A stretch of 64,000 nt of DNA from Saccopteryx bilineata. Taxonomy: Eukaryota; Chordata; Mammalia; Chiroptera; Emballonuridae. Below are positions 21,618 to 34,529 of the stretch, one piece after another. The stretch lies in the NCBI RefSeq assembly GCF_036850765.1, contig NC_089490.1:124648522-124712521 (forward strand). The letters are read 5' to 3'. The notes beneath the pieces were generated by a model. The model was not told where the DNA came from. It saw only the letters and a program-made list of their open reading frames with translations, and ran no database searches. Both the position numbers and the translations under genes were made by a program. Every line of letters starts with the position of its first letter. Within the stretch, counting starts at the first letter, position 1.

Positions 21618-22176
21618 GTAAGAGTGGGAGTCTGTTAATAAATGGAGCTGTAGAAGTGTCTCAGAGGGTTTTATATAACTAGATTGATTATTTGATCAAA
21701 ACTTAAAACTGTCAGATTATAGACAGATTTGAGGCATGAAGACATTTGAGAAATAATAATAATTAATTTATATTTGTGTGTGGAGATAGAGAGAGAAAGT
21801 TGTTCTCATTAAGCAAGGCTGGCAACTCCTGGATTTCCCAAGTCATATAAATAAAAAAGAGTGAGGACAGTACTTACTTTGTTCAGGTGCAGAGGTGCCT
21901 GGAAGGAGGGGCCTCGGGCTGTCCTGCTTCCCTCTCAGGTCACCTCCCTCCACCCACAGGGAGGCAGGAGAGCATAAAGTGCTCTTTTCTGGCCATATGC
22001 TAACTCTCCCCTCCAGGTTAGCAGTATTTTCCTCTTATAAACTTCTAGTTATTTAAAGTGATAGGTTTTATTTTAAAAAGAAAAGGAAGCTATACTACAA
22101 AGTTATTATGCCATCATATCTGATTTTACATGAACTTTGAGAGGAAACCTCTACATATGCCAAAGGAAAAGGTTAA
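21618..22176. other. No gene or recognised repeat
   Basis: Unique-looking sequence with no credible coding frame. Confidence 0.5.
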
Positions 22177-22188
22177 TGACTTTCTTTA

Positions 22189-22193
<5 letters not shown>

Positions 22194-22224
<31 letters not shown>

Positions 22225-22571
22225 GTAAGAGACAGACAGACAGACAGGAAGGGAGAGAGATGAGAAGCATCAACTCATAGTTGTGGCACTTGAGTTGTTC
22301 ATTGATTACTTCTCATACGTGTTTAGACCCCACGGGGATCCAGCCAAGCCAGTGACCTCTCATTTAAGCTAGTGACCTTGGGCTCAAGCCAGCGACCTTG
22401 GGCTCAAGCCAGCGACTCTGGGATCATGCTGATGATCCCACGCTACAGCCGGCAACTCTGCACTCAAGCAGGCTCTAGTGAGCCTGCACTCAACTTGGTG
22501 ACCTCGGGTTTTCAACCTGAGACCTCAGTGTCCCAGGTCAGTGCTTTACCCACTGCACCACATTGGTCAGG
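22194..22571 (-). mobile_element. Ves-type SINE with internal 19-bp tandem units
   Basis: On the minus strand a tRNA-like head (CCTGACCAATGTGGTGCAG) is followed by a body with tandem units of about 18-20 bp. On the plus strand these read GCCAGCGACCTTGGGCTCAA and variants at about 22365-22420. Then come AAGCAATCAATGAACAACTC-like sequence, a CT-rich part and a poly(A) tail (long T run on the plus strand, 22198-22223). Direct repeats TGACTTTCTTTATTTTC (22177-22193) and TGACTTACTTTCATTTT (22572-22588) flank it. Confidence 0.9.
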
Positions 22572-22604
22572 TGACTTACTTTCATTTTGGCATTACTACA
22601 CCTA

Positions 22605-22632
22605 ACACACACACACACACACACACACACAC
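22605..22632. repeat. (CA)n microsatellite
   Basis: About fourteen uninterrupted AC units directly downstream of the SINE at 22194-22571. Confidence 0.95.
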
Positions 22633-22639
22633 TATGTAC

Positions 22640-23560
22640 ACTTGCCCAAAGAATGCAGTAGAACAATAAATTAGAAGACAAAATAGCATGAGACCTAGTC
22701 ACAATATTAAATTCAATAAAAGGAATTCAACAAACCAGAGCTATACGCCTAAGTGTGAGCACCATTAAATATTTTTATTTCATTATTAATATTTTATCAA
22801 AAAATAATAGTTTTAGCACAAATTCCACTTTTCAAAGCTCTCACAGCTTCAACACTGAGGTTATCTTGCTTGGCATTAGAATAGCTCATGTCTACATTAA
22901 AGCTAGAATCTCAGAAGTGACATAAACAGGCCTTTTTCTATAAAGATAAAAGGCTAAGCTTTAAAGGATTTTATATTTATAGATAAATGTTTCCATAGTA
23001 ATCAGTCCTATAAAACTTGCTGGTGTCAGCAGTCCTTTGCATACAAAAATGGCTCATATTAAAATGAGCTCAATTCAGAGAATCAAATATAGATTCTTTT
23101 ACCTTAAAAAAAAAAAGATTTTTTTGAAAAGACCAGAAATCTTTTTTGAAGTGTGTTGAAAACTACTCTACTTTTGCTCACATGTACCATGTACTCCCAC
23201 GGAACACACATGGGATGAAGGCCTGACCTTTCAAAGCAGCATGGACCATGATGAAAAGTAGATTAAAACAACACATTCATTATTACAGCCTCTGATGATG
23301 AGCTTGGAACTATTCATTTTAGATTTTTCCATTGTCTTGTTTTAGGAAGAGAGAAAGTTCCAGAAGAGGGAAAACAAAGTTCAGAAGGAGACAAGATTAA
23401 AAAGAAAAGAATACAACATTGTATCACTTTAATAATATGTATTTCCTTAACAATCTTAACAATAAAGTCAGAAGTGCTTTGGACAAGTATCACCCAGAAA
23501 GGAGTATAAAACAGGTAGAAGTCTGTTTTTAACATTTGTGGATATCGCAGCAGAAGTAGA
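22640..23560. other. No gene or recognised repeat
   Basis: AT-rich unique-looking sequence with no credible coding frame. Confidence 0.5.
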
Positions 23561-23564
23561 AACA

Positions 23565-24385
23565 TACATTTACCAATAGACGTATACAAGAATGTTCACA
23601 GCAGCCCTATTCATAATAACCTCAAACTGGAATCTATCTAAGGGTCTACCAAGATTAGAAGAGATAAATAAGTTGAGGTGTGTTGACAAAATAAAATACT
23701 ATAACAAGAATGAATAAACAGCCTGACCAGGCAGTGGCACAGTGGATAGAGCATTGGACTGGGATGTGGAGGACCCAGGTTCAAGACCCTGAGGACTCCA
23801 GCTTGAGCGCAAGCTCATCTGGTTTGAGCAAGGCTCACCAGCTTGAGCCCAACGTCGCTGGCTGGAGCAAGGGGTCACTCGATCTGCTATAGCCCCCCCG
23901 GTCAAGGCACATATGAAAAAGCAATCAATGAACAACTAAGGAACCGCAACAAAGAATTGATGTTTCTCATCTCTCTCTCTTCCTGTCTATCTGTCCCTAT
24001 CCGTCCGTCTCTCTGACTCTCTCTGTCTCTCCCACAAGAAAAAAAAAAAGAATGAATGAACAATGGCTACATGCAAATACATAGACATAATATTGAGCCA
24101 AAGAAAGTAGTCACACGAAAAGCATGTACTGTATGATTCCATTAATGAAGTCAAGAAATGGACAGAACTAATTTATGGGTTGGAAGTTAAGATAGTGATT
24201 ACCTTGAGGGTAGACAGTGTCTGGGAGGGGACATTGGAGGTTTCTGGAGCCCTGGTAATGATTTCTTTCTTAATCTGGGTACTGGTTACATTGGTGTGTT
24301 CCCTTTGTAAAAATGTGTATGTTCATGATCAATGCATGTTTTTGCATATATAGCGTATTTTAATAAAAAGAAGAAATACAACTTT
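23565..24385 (+). mobile_element. Ancient L1 (L1M-type) 3' fragment, split by a SINE
   Basis: Left part (23565-23720): AATGTTCACAGCAGCCCTAT and the following TAACCTCAAACTGGAATC block, typical of the end of L1 ORF2. Right part (24048-24385): TGTACTGTATGATTCCATTA, a GGGTTGGAAGTTAAG block, TCTGGGTACTGGTTACATTG, and a 3' end with TTTTAATAAAAAG. These join across the SINE with a duplication, so one old L1 was interrupted. Confidence 0.75.
23721..24047 (+). mobile_element. Ves-type SINE, tandem-unit form
   Basis: Head GCCTGACCAGGCAGTGGCAC with a B box (GGTTCAAGACC). The body has CTTGAGC/GCTGG units, then CCCCCCCGGTCAAGGCACAT, CAATCAATGAACAACTAAGG, a (CT)n stretch and an A tail. Direct repeats AAGAATGAATAAACA (23706-23720) and AAGAATGAATGAACA (24048-24062). 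Same subfamily as the copy at 22194-22571, with different numbers of internal units. Confidence 0.93.
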
Positions 24386-24530
24386 GAGGTGGTCTGAGCA
24401 TTTTTCAATAAATACCTATAAATGATTTCATTTTAATTAGGAAATATCTGTCCTGAATACCTCTTCATTTCTGTTTCTCTTGGACAGCCACCACTTGACA
24501 CATATAAGATGTTACTTTCATAAGGCCAAG

Positions 24531-24547
24531 TATACACACGCGCGCGC

Positions 24548-24578
<31 letters not shown>

Positions 24579-24590
24579 TGTGTGTATGTG
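24531..24590. repeat. (CG)n(TG)n alternating purine-pyrimidine tract
   Basis: ACACACGCGCGCGCG passes straight into a (TG)n run with two TATG interruptions. This is about 60 bp of nearly perfect alternation, the type most prone to Z-DNA. CpG runs normally decay in mammals. Confidence 0.95.
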
Positions 24591-24591
24591 C

Positions 24592-26905
24592 ATACTTCCA
24601 ACCTGTCACCCACGTTTTATGAATCTTTAGAGACACATATTTAAATGGTCCACTGCCCCAAAGATACTGAAGTCTGGGACTTTGCTGGGGGAAAAAGGAA
24701 TCTTTAAATAAATAATGGAGCTATGTTGTGTTAGTACCTAATATTTCCAAGCATAGGCGGAGAAGAGTGATTGATTTCAGAAGGGTTGTCCTCAGCTGCC
24801 CACTGGCTCTGATGGAGCTATGCTGTGCTCTGAGGGACTGGCCAGTGGGGGGACCAGGACTCCACTGGCTCTCCCAAGAGAAGACTTTACTTTGTCATGC
24901 TCTCAGGTTTCCTGGTGGCACTCAAGTGTCTGATAAATGGGAAATTAATTGGGAAATTTTAAAACATTCTATTCCAAGAAACTTAAACTGCTCATTCTGT
25001 AAGGCTTTTAACTGAGAGGAAGATTCCTTCTGCCCCTTGCTTTTTAAAGAAATACCAGGAGCCTTAGCGTCTTAGCTGTGAAATGAGGATAACAGAGCAT
25101 TCCCTATATGATCATTGCAAGGATTAAATTGTCACTATTAGATTATTGCCTTTGAGATGTTTTCAATTTAAAATCTGGATTTTTCCATTGCGTGGAGCTT
25201 ATAAAAAAAATGAGACTCTGGCCAGCCATATTAGGAAGTTACTAAATATCACATATAATCTTCAAATAACCACAGGTACATTGGTTATTCTTTTCATTGG
25301 TGAAAATTGAACCCTCATTTTCTGAGCCACTGTGACAGGGCAGTTATGTGTGTTGGAGGTCTGTCTCCAAAAAGACCACAGGCAAAAAGCTTTCCAAACC
25401 TCAGCTTTCCCTCTGTTTCTCATTTTGTTCCTTCTGGTCTTTTCCATTTTTCACTCTTACCCCTTTCTCTTTTCCCATTTGTGCTTGCTTCCCGATGTTG
25501 GAGTCAGTTTAAGAGTCAGGTTGCCAGCAGACTAAGAGGCTAAACTTAACAGTGAAAGAATCAGTCATGAAAGGAAGGACTAAATAGGGGACCAGATGAA
25601 GGGACTGAGTATTAGTAGGAACCATTCATGTGCACACATAATACTTTTAGACAGTCTCCTGAGATGGGCTGAATAGCAATTTTTCTGCCTGTATTCAAAT
25701 GTGTTTAATAGTTCTCATTGCATTTCTAATCATGGTGCTCATAAGGGAATTTGTATCCTGAGATATGACGGAGAGGCACAACAGGCATAAGGAATAAATA
25801 TTGGCAGAACAAAGAATGAATATATTTTACCTGCAATGCTGGCCTTCACTTTTGACAAAAGCAAAACAAAAATGAAAAACCATGTGGCCAGAAGTTTTCT
25901 TAGGATCCAAGAAAATGCTAATGGCTAGACTGGCAGTTTTTCTAAGATTTTTTTTTTTTTTTTACTTCTTTCTCCATTTCTCATTCTCAAGTAAAATAAG
26001 AAATACAAGTACCAGCTTTCCATAAAAAGAAAGTTGATTTTTCCTTTCTTCTGTTTCAGTCACATATTGTTGGGAAACCAGGTAAACAGGATTTTTGTGT
26101 CCAGATTTGGGGGCGGGGGGGTTGGTTTTATAAAAATAAATCTAGATAATTGATACTCATATACAGATTTTTCTGTATTTATGAAAATAACAAGTGGTAG
26201 AGGTCAGATTCAGGATTTCCTGTTATGGCTCCTCATGATTGAGCCACGACATGGAATTGCTTAGCTGAAAAACACCTAGTTACATATCTCTCAACTCATG
26301 GGGTGAATTCGTGGCTCATGTACTCCAAAAATCTTACTGTGTCTTGAACCAGTAGTCACCCCACAAATCCTTATCACAGAAGTGAAACTTGCTCCAAGCC
26401 AAACTGCTCTCTTAATATGGTGTCAACACCTAGATGTATAAGAAAACACAGCAAAAATTTTAATCTGGACAAAGGCTGTATGGAATGAAAACGATAAATT
26501 TGCAGATGGAATAAATGACCTAAAAAACAGTTTTACTCTGCAGCTTCGCTCTCTGAATTTAGATGACCCATGTAAAAGAAACACCTATAAACTTAAAGAT
26601 GGAACGGGCAAAAGTAGAGAAAGACTGAGATCTTCTACATACAAGACAAATCTTGCTTTGTGTGGCATCCTACATCCATGTTACACAGGTAGATTCACCA
26701 CACTGCAGAATGCAAGGTCCAAGTGTAGACCACTGACATCCATGCATTGTGGCAGGTTAATATTTTAGCATATTAATCAAGATTTCCCCATGCACTTTTT
26801 TTTCTTATTTTTTTCCTCTTTTAAGCACTTTTTCAATGTCTCACAACTGGTAATTCAAACAAACAAACAAACAAAAAACCAAACCCTTGGTTTTCAAATG
26901 TTTCA
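24592..26905. other. No gene; MIR-like trace near 25055-25135
   Basis: Mostly unique sequence. GAAATGAGGATAACAGAGCA followed by GCAAGGATTAAATTG looks like a sense MIR core. A T run lies at about 25949-25963 and a G-rich run at 26109-26120. No credible gene. Confidence 0.45.
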
Positions 26906-26914
26906 AAAGTTTAG

Positions 26915-27040
26915 GTTGAAAATTGTGGTGGTGGTTTATAACCCTGCAAATACACTAAAAATAATTGAATTGTACACTGAAAATGAATGAGTTGTCTGGT
27001 CTTCAAATTATATCTCAATAAAGTTGCTTTTTAAAAAGTT
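26915..27040 (+). repeat. Ancient L1 (L1M-type) 3' end
   Basis: GGTGGTGGTTTATAACCCTG, then ATTGAATTGTACACTGAAAA and ATTATATCTCAATAAAGTTG is the common 3' end of old mammalian L1 subfamilies, with its AATAAA signal. Confidence 0.65.
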
Positions 27041-27044
27041 AGAT

Positions 27045-28375
27045 AGTTTAGATTAGGCCATAAACCACAGATTTGGAAGAAGGCAAAGAACCAGGCTAAC
27101 CTGCAGTTGAACTAAATAAATATTTTTCTGACTCAGCAAAGAGAGAAGTCCAAAGTACAGTGTGATAGAAAGGGGCCTCCTGGCTTGTCTGCCTCCCCAC
27201 CACTGGCCGACTGGCAGGATGTAGATGGGAATTCCCAGAGAGATTTAAAGAATGTGAGAATAGAGAGAAATCTGCTTTCTGCTTTCCTGTAGTCCAAGAC
27301 TCTAGAGCAGACAGATCTATACAGCTGTCCAGGTACTTGGCAGTAAAACAGCTTCACTGAGTTTGCTGCCGTCCAGAATTGTATATCAGTGGAATGTTTC
27401 CCAGGACCCTAGAGAAGCTCAGTAATTGTGCACACACATGCACACACACAAAACTCAGGCACTACAAGGGACAAGGAGTCATAACAGTAACCTGTATGGA
27501 CTAATGATCAAATACCAGATAACAATAAGGGCACCTCAGCAGGTGATATCATGGCAAATTGCAAGAAGAGGAGCACATGTCCACTTCACCCCCACACCCT
27601 GGCACGACATGACTCCTCCAGATCTTAAAGGACAATCCTAAGGCAAATAGAGGAGACCCTGTTTGACTAGGAGTAAGTTTTTTGCCTTTTGTCCAAATGA
27701 AGGATCAAATTCAGTTTTAAAACAACAAACAATATTACATTAATTGACCACTGAGTTTGGAGATTAAACATTTTGTTTAATCTAGGGCTATTTTAAAATC
27801 AGCACAAGCAATCATGAGAGCCTGAGAGCCCAAATGCCACAAGCCATGGTGAGCTTAATTTGGATTTTATAGAGAGTAGAGAGAGATTTTTCTACCTTAT
27901 GCCTCTTGAGGCAGATCTACTGGGCATTCCAGACTCAGATGGGAAGAATCAGGAAATTGAAGATACATTTACATCTTCTTTGTAAGAAATACCACGGTTG
28001 AATTACTTGCTCTATAATGATCTCTCATTCCCTGAAAGGTTACACTACAAAGACATCAAGTCATTTCATTGGTTGAGTTATTCTCTTAAACTTTAAACAA
28101 TCTGTTTAGGGTGTCTCCGAGTTAGAAAGGGGTAAGTACATTAGAATGTTTATTATAGGTTTTTCCACGTGAGTCATATTACAAATTGCCACTCAAAACA
28201 TCCATGTGTGCTCCTGATTCTTTCTCTTCTTCAGTCTCAAGCGTTACTTCCTGATTCCTTCAGCTGTGCTTTCTTACACATCAGGAATCAATGCTGTCAG
28301 AAAACATACATGCTTGGTACCTACCAATAATGAAATCACATCTCTTTTCTGCAATTACCCCATTTTTCTGTTCAT
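27045..28375. other. No gene or recognised repeat
   Basis: Unique-looking sequence with a short CA-rich run near 27428-27450. No motif-bearing frame. Confidence 0.5.
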
Positions 28376-28379
28376 CTTC

Positions 28380-29785
28380 AGATGAATCTCTCAGAGGAAT
28401 GACCCATATACATTGCTCTCTTTTTCCTCACCTCCCATTTATACTTTAATTTCCTGCGATCTGATTTCTGGTCCAAGCACTTTCAAAGGAGGGGCATGAC
28501 CATCTGATTTCCAACTTAATGGGCCTTTCGCTAGGCTTAATACATGCAACTTTGCGAAATTATTTTTTACAGGTAACTACTGCCTCTGTCTTGAAATTAT
28601 CTCTTCTCTTGGCTTTTGAAACTCCACATTTTGTGATTTTCCTCTTACTTTCTGTTCCTTCTCCTTCTCTTTTGTTGGATTCCTCTCCTACAACTAGTCT
28701 CTAAGTAGAAATCAAGGCTTAAATAGGAAGCCTCTTACCTTCTCTAAATAATCTACTTGGAAATCTTATTATTCCCACTGTTTTCAATACCATTTTAATT
28801 TTGATGATTCCAAAATGTTACCTCACTTCTGAGCTCCATATTCACACACAGCATTGCTTTTTAAAATAAGATACCTTACAGACATTTCAAACTTAACAAA
28901 TCAAAAATGGAATTCTTAATTTCCTCCTCAGACCTTTTCTCCCATCATAAAGTCCAATCTTTTCCTTCTAAGTGAACAGCACCACCAAGCACTCAGTTGC
29001 TCAAGTGAGAAATATGGGTGTCATCTTTGATTTTTCCGTTTTCTTATACCCAGCATCCATGCAACGTGAAACTCCTTTTCAGAGTACGTTGTAAATAGTT
29101 TGTTTTTCTCCATCTTTTCTGCCCCTGCCTTGGACCATTCACCATCATCTCACTGCGTGGACAGTTTTAAGTGCAATTGATCACACCTCTTTCATTCTTA
29201 CCCATCCCCAAGCCATGCTCAATACAGCAGCAATAATCACCTAAGAACAACATAAATTTCGTCCTTCACTCCACTGCTTCAGTGTCTCCTCTGGCACTTG
29301 GTATTCATTCCAAAGCCCTTCTCATGGCCTGCAATGTCTTGTCCACCTTCCCATTCTAAACTTGTACTGCTCCTGCTCTTCCTCGGTATACGCCAATCAC
29401 TCTCGTAGGCCAGTTCTTGTTTAGATCTATCAAGCCCTAAAAATGCCTCAAATTACTATTTTCTCTGCCTGGAATGCTTTAATTCTGGGCTTCAAGCTAA
29501 ATATGACCTTTTCAGAGGTTTCCTTATCAATTTCTCTATTTAAAGTAGGTCTCCTTAATATCTATCTTAAGCCCCTTTCCCTTATCTTAAACTTAAACTC
29601 TAATTGCAACTATTTTACTTATTTGTCTGTTTACTTCTTGTATCTGTCTCCTTCACCAGAATATAAACTCCAATTTGTATATAAGATAAAACATGACCTT
29701 CATGTTCCTTACTATATTCCTGGAGATTGGCACAGGGCCTAGCACATAGTAGGTACTCAAAAATGCCTATTGATTGATAAAATTA
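28380..29785 (+). repeat. Long L2 LINE fragment (about 1.4 kb)
   Basis: CT-rich sequence with L2 landmarks in order: ACATTTCAAACTTAACAAATC, GAACAGCACCACCAAGCACTC, GGGTGTCATCTTTGATTTTTC, CTCTGGCACTTGGTATTCATT, TGCCTGGAATGCTTTAATTC, and the terminal CCTAGCACATAGTAGGTACT with TATTGATTGATAAA. The protein frame is fully decayed. It is one of the longer ancient LINE pieces in the window. Confidence 0.75.
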
Positions 29786-29789
29786 TCAC

Positions 29790-30515
29790 AATAGAAATCA
29801 AGTTCATATTCTCATGTATGTATATGCAGATAAATGTGTGTATGTAAGGGAGTAAGAGAAAACATACATCTCTCTGTCAGCATACATACCCAGAGCCCCA
29901 AACTAGTGGCTGTGACATATGCACCTTTTGATGTAAAGGTGATATAGAAAGAACATATATAGCGATACCCTCACTTAACTACCTATAGAATTTGTGAAAA
30001 TAATCATTTCTAAAGTTCATCTCTCTACCTACCACACTAAAAAATTTTAAACTTTACCAAACGTAGTAATTGATCAGGATCTGATTATGTATCATATGAT
30101 ACAGTAGAAACTTAATTGTTCATTTGTTAATGGATTTTTATGTTTTGAATATTTGAATTTTATTCTTTTACTTTTCTGGTTTCCTTTGGATATGGCTTAA
30201 ATACTTCAAATTTGGAACCAATGTTTAGGAGGTTTATAGATGTGTTTGCATGCTATATGAGAGTATATAATTATTCTAGGGTGATAATTTCCCAGTACTA
30301 CTGCTTCCCAAAAGATTAGTTTCTTTAGGGTATAAAATTTACTTTAAATTACTTTCAGAAAACTTCCTACAATATTCACTAAAAAATAAAGTATCCATCT
30401 CCACCTATATTTGCCTCTGACCTCAGTGACCAGATCAGGTGCTGTAAATGCAGCCTGGTCTAGCACCCAGCATCCCTGGTCTCCCCTTTCAGTAATGACC
30501 CTGCTTGGTTTCTGT
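29790..30515. other. No gene or recognised repeat
   Basis: AT-rich unique-looking sequence with no credible coding frame. Confidence 0.5.
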
Positions 30516-30516
30516 G

Positions 30517-30957
30517 ACTGTTAATCTTATGTGTCAGCTTGCCTGGGCCATGGTACCTGGATATGTGGTCAAGCATTATCCTAGACGTTTCTATGGAGGT
30601 TGTTGAAGATGAGAACAACACTTAAATCAATAGACTTTGAGTAAAGCAGATTATTCATACAATCATAATGTGGATGGACCTCATCCAATCAGTTAAAGGC
30701 CTTAACTTGGGAAAATGTATGACTTCCCCCCAAAAAGAGGGAATTCTGACAGCATAAACCACAGCATCACCTCTTCCTTGGGCAGCAGCTTCTGGATTAC
30801 ACTGCAGGTTTGGGACTTGCCAGACTTCACGATCATGTGAACCAATTTCTAAAGTAAATCTCTTTTTTCTCTCTCTCCCTCTCTACACATACATACACAC
30901 ACACACACGCACACACAATTCTACGACTCTGTTTCTCTAGAGAACCCTCTCTATACT
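30517..30957 (+). repeat. Ancient ERVL/MaLR-type solo LTR
   Basis: Starts near TGTGACTGTTAATCTTATGT and ends near CTGTTTCTCTAGAGAACCCT, with ATGTGGATGGACCTCATCCA in the middle and AAGTAAATCTCTTTT before the end. The end layout fits an ERVL-group LTR (MLT2-like by memory). A (CA)n microsatellite at about 30885-30917 has grown inside it. No retroviral coding sequence is attached. The subfamily name is uncertain. Confidence 0.6.
30885..30917. repeat. (CA)n microsatellite
   Basis: ACATACATACACACACACAC followed by a CGCACACACA end. Imperfect, inside the old LTR. Confidence 0.9.
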
Positions 30958-30959
30958 GT

Positions 30960-33640
30960 TTTTATCAACTAATTTCCAATTTGCTTCCCATTTTTAAGAG
31001 TATCGTAGAAGCTACTAACAAGACTGAGGCTTATTTTTCCTGTTTTAAACTTCCAGAAAGAGTAAGAATAACTGTAATTTAGGTCAATGAAGAGACTCTG
31101 TTCTATGCAATAAAGCACATTAGTCTCTATAGCCTCAAGACTCACCCTGGTCACCCTTCTCACCAACTCAAAGGCATCAGGTTCTGTAAATGATATTGTA
31201 GTAGAGAGCTTGACAATGCAGGCTCTCTACTCTCCGCTTCTCTATTGACCAACCATATTGACTTTGGCCAGGTCAAGAGCTTTTCATTGCTTCAGTTTTC
31301 CCATCTGTTTCTGTAATGCTTATTTCTCCAATATTCTGAACTCCTTCCATAAGCAGGTGCCCCAGCAGAACAAGTGCGGCTATTGATCTGGTACTCTACT
31401 CATAGAGGGGCCCCGAATCACATGCCTGAACCATTACCCTGCTTTGTCACACATTAAAAGCCTGGAGATTACCAGAAGTATTTGGCTTGGGTTGTGCTTT
31501 GAAAGATATGACTATACCCACAAATATGCACAGAATACTTGATGAGGACTCTTGAATCACAAAGGCAGGTCCTTCCCCTCTCCTTGCCACAATCTTTGAT
31601 GGTGGTGAAGAATGTGTTTACTCAAGTTCACAAAAGAGAACTTGGTTTGCTCTGTTTTAGCAACAGGTTAGGATTTCAAAGAAATACTGGCAATGTAGGT
31701 CATTTTTTCTGAACGAGCTTTGAAGCCGTGCTGAAATCTTATCAGTATGTCAAGATTTAAAAACTCCCACCTGCACATCTCTCTCCCTAGAACTCTCCTG
31801 AGCAGCTGCCACCTCCTCCTTTGTTTATTGATTATGTGGGAACAGAAACATAGCGTACACTCAGCGCTAGGCACTAGAAACCACTTTAAGTCATTTCTAT
31901 CTCCTTGTGGCCTATCTGGTAGGCAGATTCAAAGCAAACATGAATTCCTAGGGATATATTATAAATATAGTATGTGATTAAATTGTGCTGGCTCACCTGC
32001 AACAGATTTGTTCTCACTCTCTCTCAGAACCCCCATTTTTCCAGCAGTAATCTTCCCAAAGGGAAGGGCCTACTCACTGGGCTCTTTCTAAAAGGCAGGC
32101 AGATCTCAACACTGCAACCATTTAATGCCACAAATGTGATTGTAAACAGCACAACAGAATGAAAATATTCTTTCCATCACTCATCAACAGAGGGTTTATA
32201 TGTAATATACCCGCTGCAGGCGGGACTAGTGTGTATATTCATTTGTTCAGGAAACACATCAAATGACTTCACTTACAAAACCATGTTAAATAAGGTCAAA
32301 AGTCAGCCAAAAAGGTACATTGTGAAGAAAAGGTCCTCCAGAGAAGAATCTGACTCTTTCTTACTTTTGGCCACCATAGCTTTTTCTTCTAGGTGATTTT
32401 TGTATAAACTAACAATCTCTAGTTTTCATAAAAACAACTCGGCTCACATAGAATGACTCCACTTCAGGGCATTCACAGTGGGCGCTATCATATTTTAACT
32501 TGAGAGCTTTCCTTTGGCTGAATGGCATTCCTCCCAACATCCTTCACTGCAAGCTGCTGAACTTCCTTGAGAGCACTTCCCATCACCACCACCCTAAAAC
32601 CAGAGCAATAAATTCAAAGAGAGTCAGACAGTAGGGCTGGTGGACAATAAAATCAAGTCAGACCTCTGACCTAAGCTCATGCTTACACGTGATTTTAAAA
32701 GGGAAAACTGTGCACAGGCACAGCATGGCATTTACTTCCTGGGCCCCAATGCAATACTTCTCTTGCCCTCCTGAAAAGTGGAAGCAAAATCTCTTCAACG
32801 CATAACACCCAAGAAGAACTTGTTGCATAAGTGTTATCTTCCCAGCTCAATGTCACAGTTATTTAGTGTGTTGAGCACTATACATCTTTGAATTTCCTAT
32901 AATCTCTACCCATAGTATACTGTGGAATTTCGTTTATTCTATTTTAAAAGGAGTGAAGTCATCCAGGGTGGAAACTATGACCTGACTGCAGTACTGAAAT
33001 GTTGCTATGTCTCAGACTGTGCCCTGGCACATGCAGAAGTATAAATTAAACTCTTCTTCAGACATCTGATCTCTTGCTATGAAAAGCGATATTGTATTTC
33101 CTCTGTTTAACAGTATTCTCTGTCCACTGTGAAAAGAAGCCTGTTTGCTTAAAAAAGCGTGGCACATTTTTTCCACTCTGAGTGGCATTGCAAATGAAAT
33201 CACAGCATGCACTGAATGGAGCTCCTACAGTCTATGTGAATTGTACATCTATCGAGAAAAGCCAATGTTGAAATTGTGGTCACTTTATAAGAGGTGAATA
33301 ATTTACTAATATGATGACTGATCACAACCACATCTCGAGATGCTAAGACTAGCAGCCTTCCTTGAGTGCCCACCTGCAGACAGCACTGTGCAAAGCAAGT
33401 TAAACAGAAATGGTCATGCCTTCTAATTCCAGTCCATCTTGCTGCACACCAGAGGCTGCCCGCACACAAAGTTAGGATATCACCATTACTGCTGGGCTGT
33501 TATTCTGCAAGTGCATGCACACCTTATCAATCAAGCAGAAACATTCTCTTCCACTCTGTCCACAGATTCTATGGGCTTTATTCAAATCATAATCATTCCT
33601 AGTGAAAGGATATAAACCCAGAATTATTTATCACAGCACA
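30960..33640. other. No gene; MIR-like trace near 31195-31320
   Basis: Mostly unique. CTCTATTGACCAACCATATTG and TCAGTTTTCCCATCTGTTTC suggest a sense MIR. No reading frame longer than 89 codons and none with a recognised motif. Confidence 0.45.
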
Positions 33641-33879
33641 TTATAAAATGTTCTTTAGGATCTGGCATGTGGTAGGCACTGTGTAGGCTAAATGAACCTG
33701 GGTGATCATCTTTGAGGAAAAACTAGCAGAATTGTTCAAACTCTGTTCTGCCCTGTCTGTAGAGGTGTTTCAGGAGTTACGAGAACTTCTATTTTCATAG
33801 AACACTAGCTCTTTCTTATCCCGAAGCTTTGAACAGTCCTGTCCTCCCCTAGGAAGGCTGGTGCATTGGAACGGTGCTG

Positions 33880-34042
33880 ACTTACAACTGGGAAGTCCCT
33901 GTAGACATCTCCCTGCTCTACCACTCTCACTCCTCCAGCCCCTACTGAAAATATAGCTGCTTCTACTCATTTCTACACTGGAGTTTGGGGTTTGGGGAGA
34001 TTCAGCTGCTAAAAAAATAGTTTGAAAACCATTGCTGTAAGC
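33880..34042. repeat. Possible hAT-Charlie relic end
   Basis: The stretch ends in TAGTTTGAAAACCATTGCTG, which resembles the right terminal repeat of old hAT-Charlie elements (consensus near GTTTGAGAACCACTG). The left end is not found. Confidence 0.35.
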
Positions 34043-34529
34043 CATGTTTTTTCTGTCTTAAATAAGTTTCATTTTTAATGGCTTATATGGAAAGTGGTAT
34101 AGATGAGGAAGATTACATGGCAGTTACCACGGACTCAAAAGATAACCTTCATTGTCAGAAGCATGTAATAAAGTATATTTGGAAGAAACAAAGAATTTAT
34201 TTTTCTAAACTAAAGCACCAATAACAAACTTATTCCACATTGTAATGAAAGAAAAATATAGCCTGACCCACAATTTTTCACCCCAACCTAATTGGCAGTA
34301 CTTACTTTAGTAAAGTAATCTGAAGTCCTAATAAAGAATTTGGCAGTTGCTTTTTATATTGCTGTCATTCCTCTACTAAATTGGCTTGAAAATTACAGAA
34401 TGTATAACCCCAACTATTTCCTCATTATTTTGATGTTCAGTAAGGTCCTATATTACAGTGTTCCTCTTAAAGCTTAATAATATATGGCAAGTTGAAAAAA
34501 TGCTGTTTTATTCAATTTACTTAATCATT

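Noticed and set aside
22365..22420. Short repeated units that could suggest a CRISPR-like array
   Set aside because: Units are directly adjacent without spacers and lie inside a SINE in a mammalian genome.
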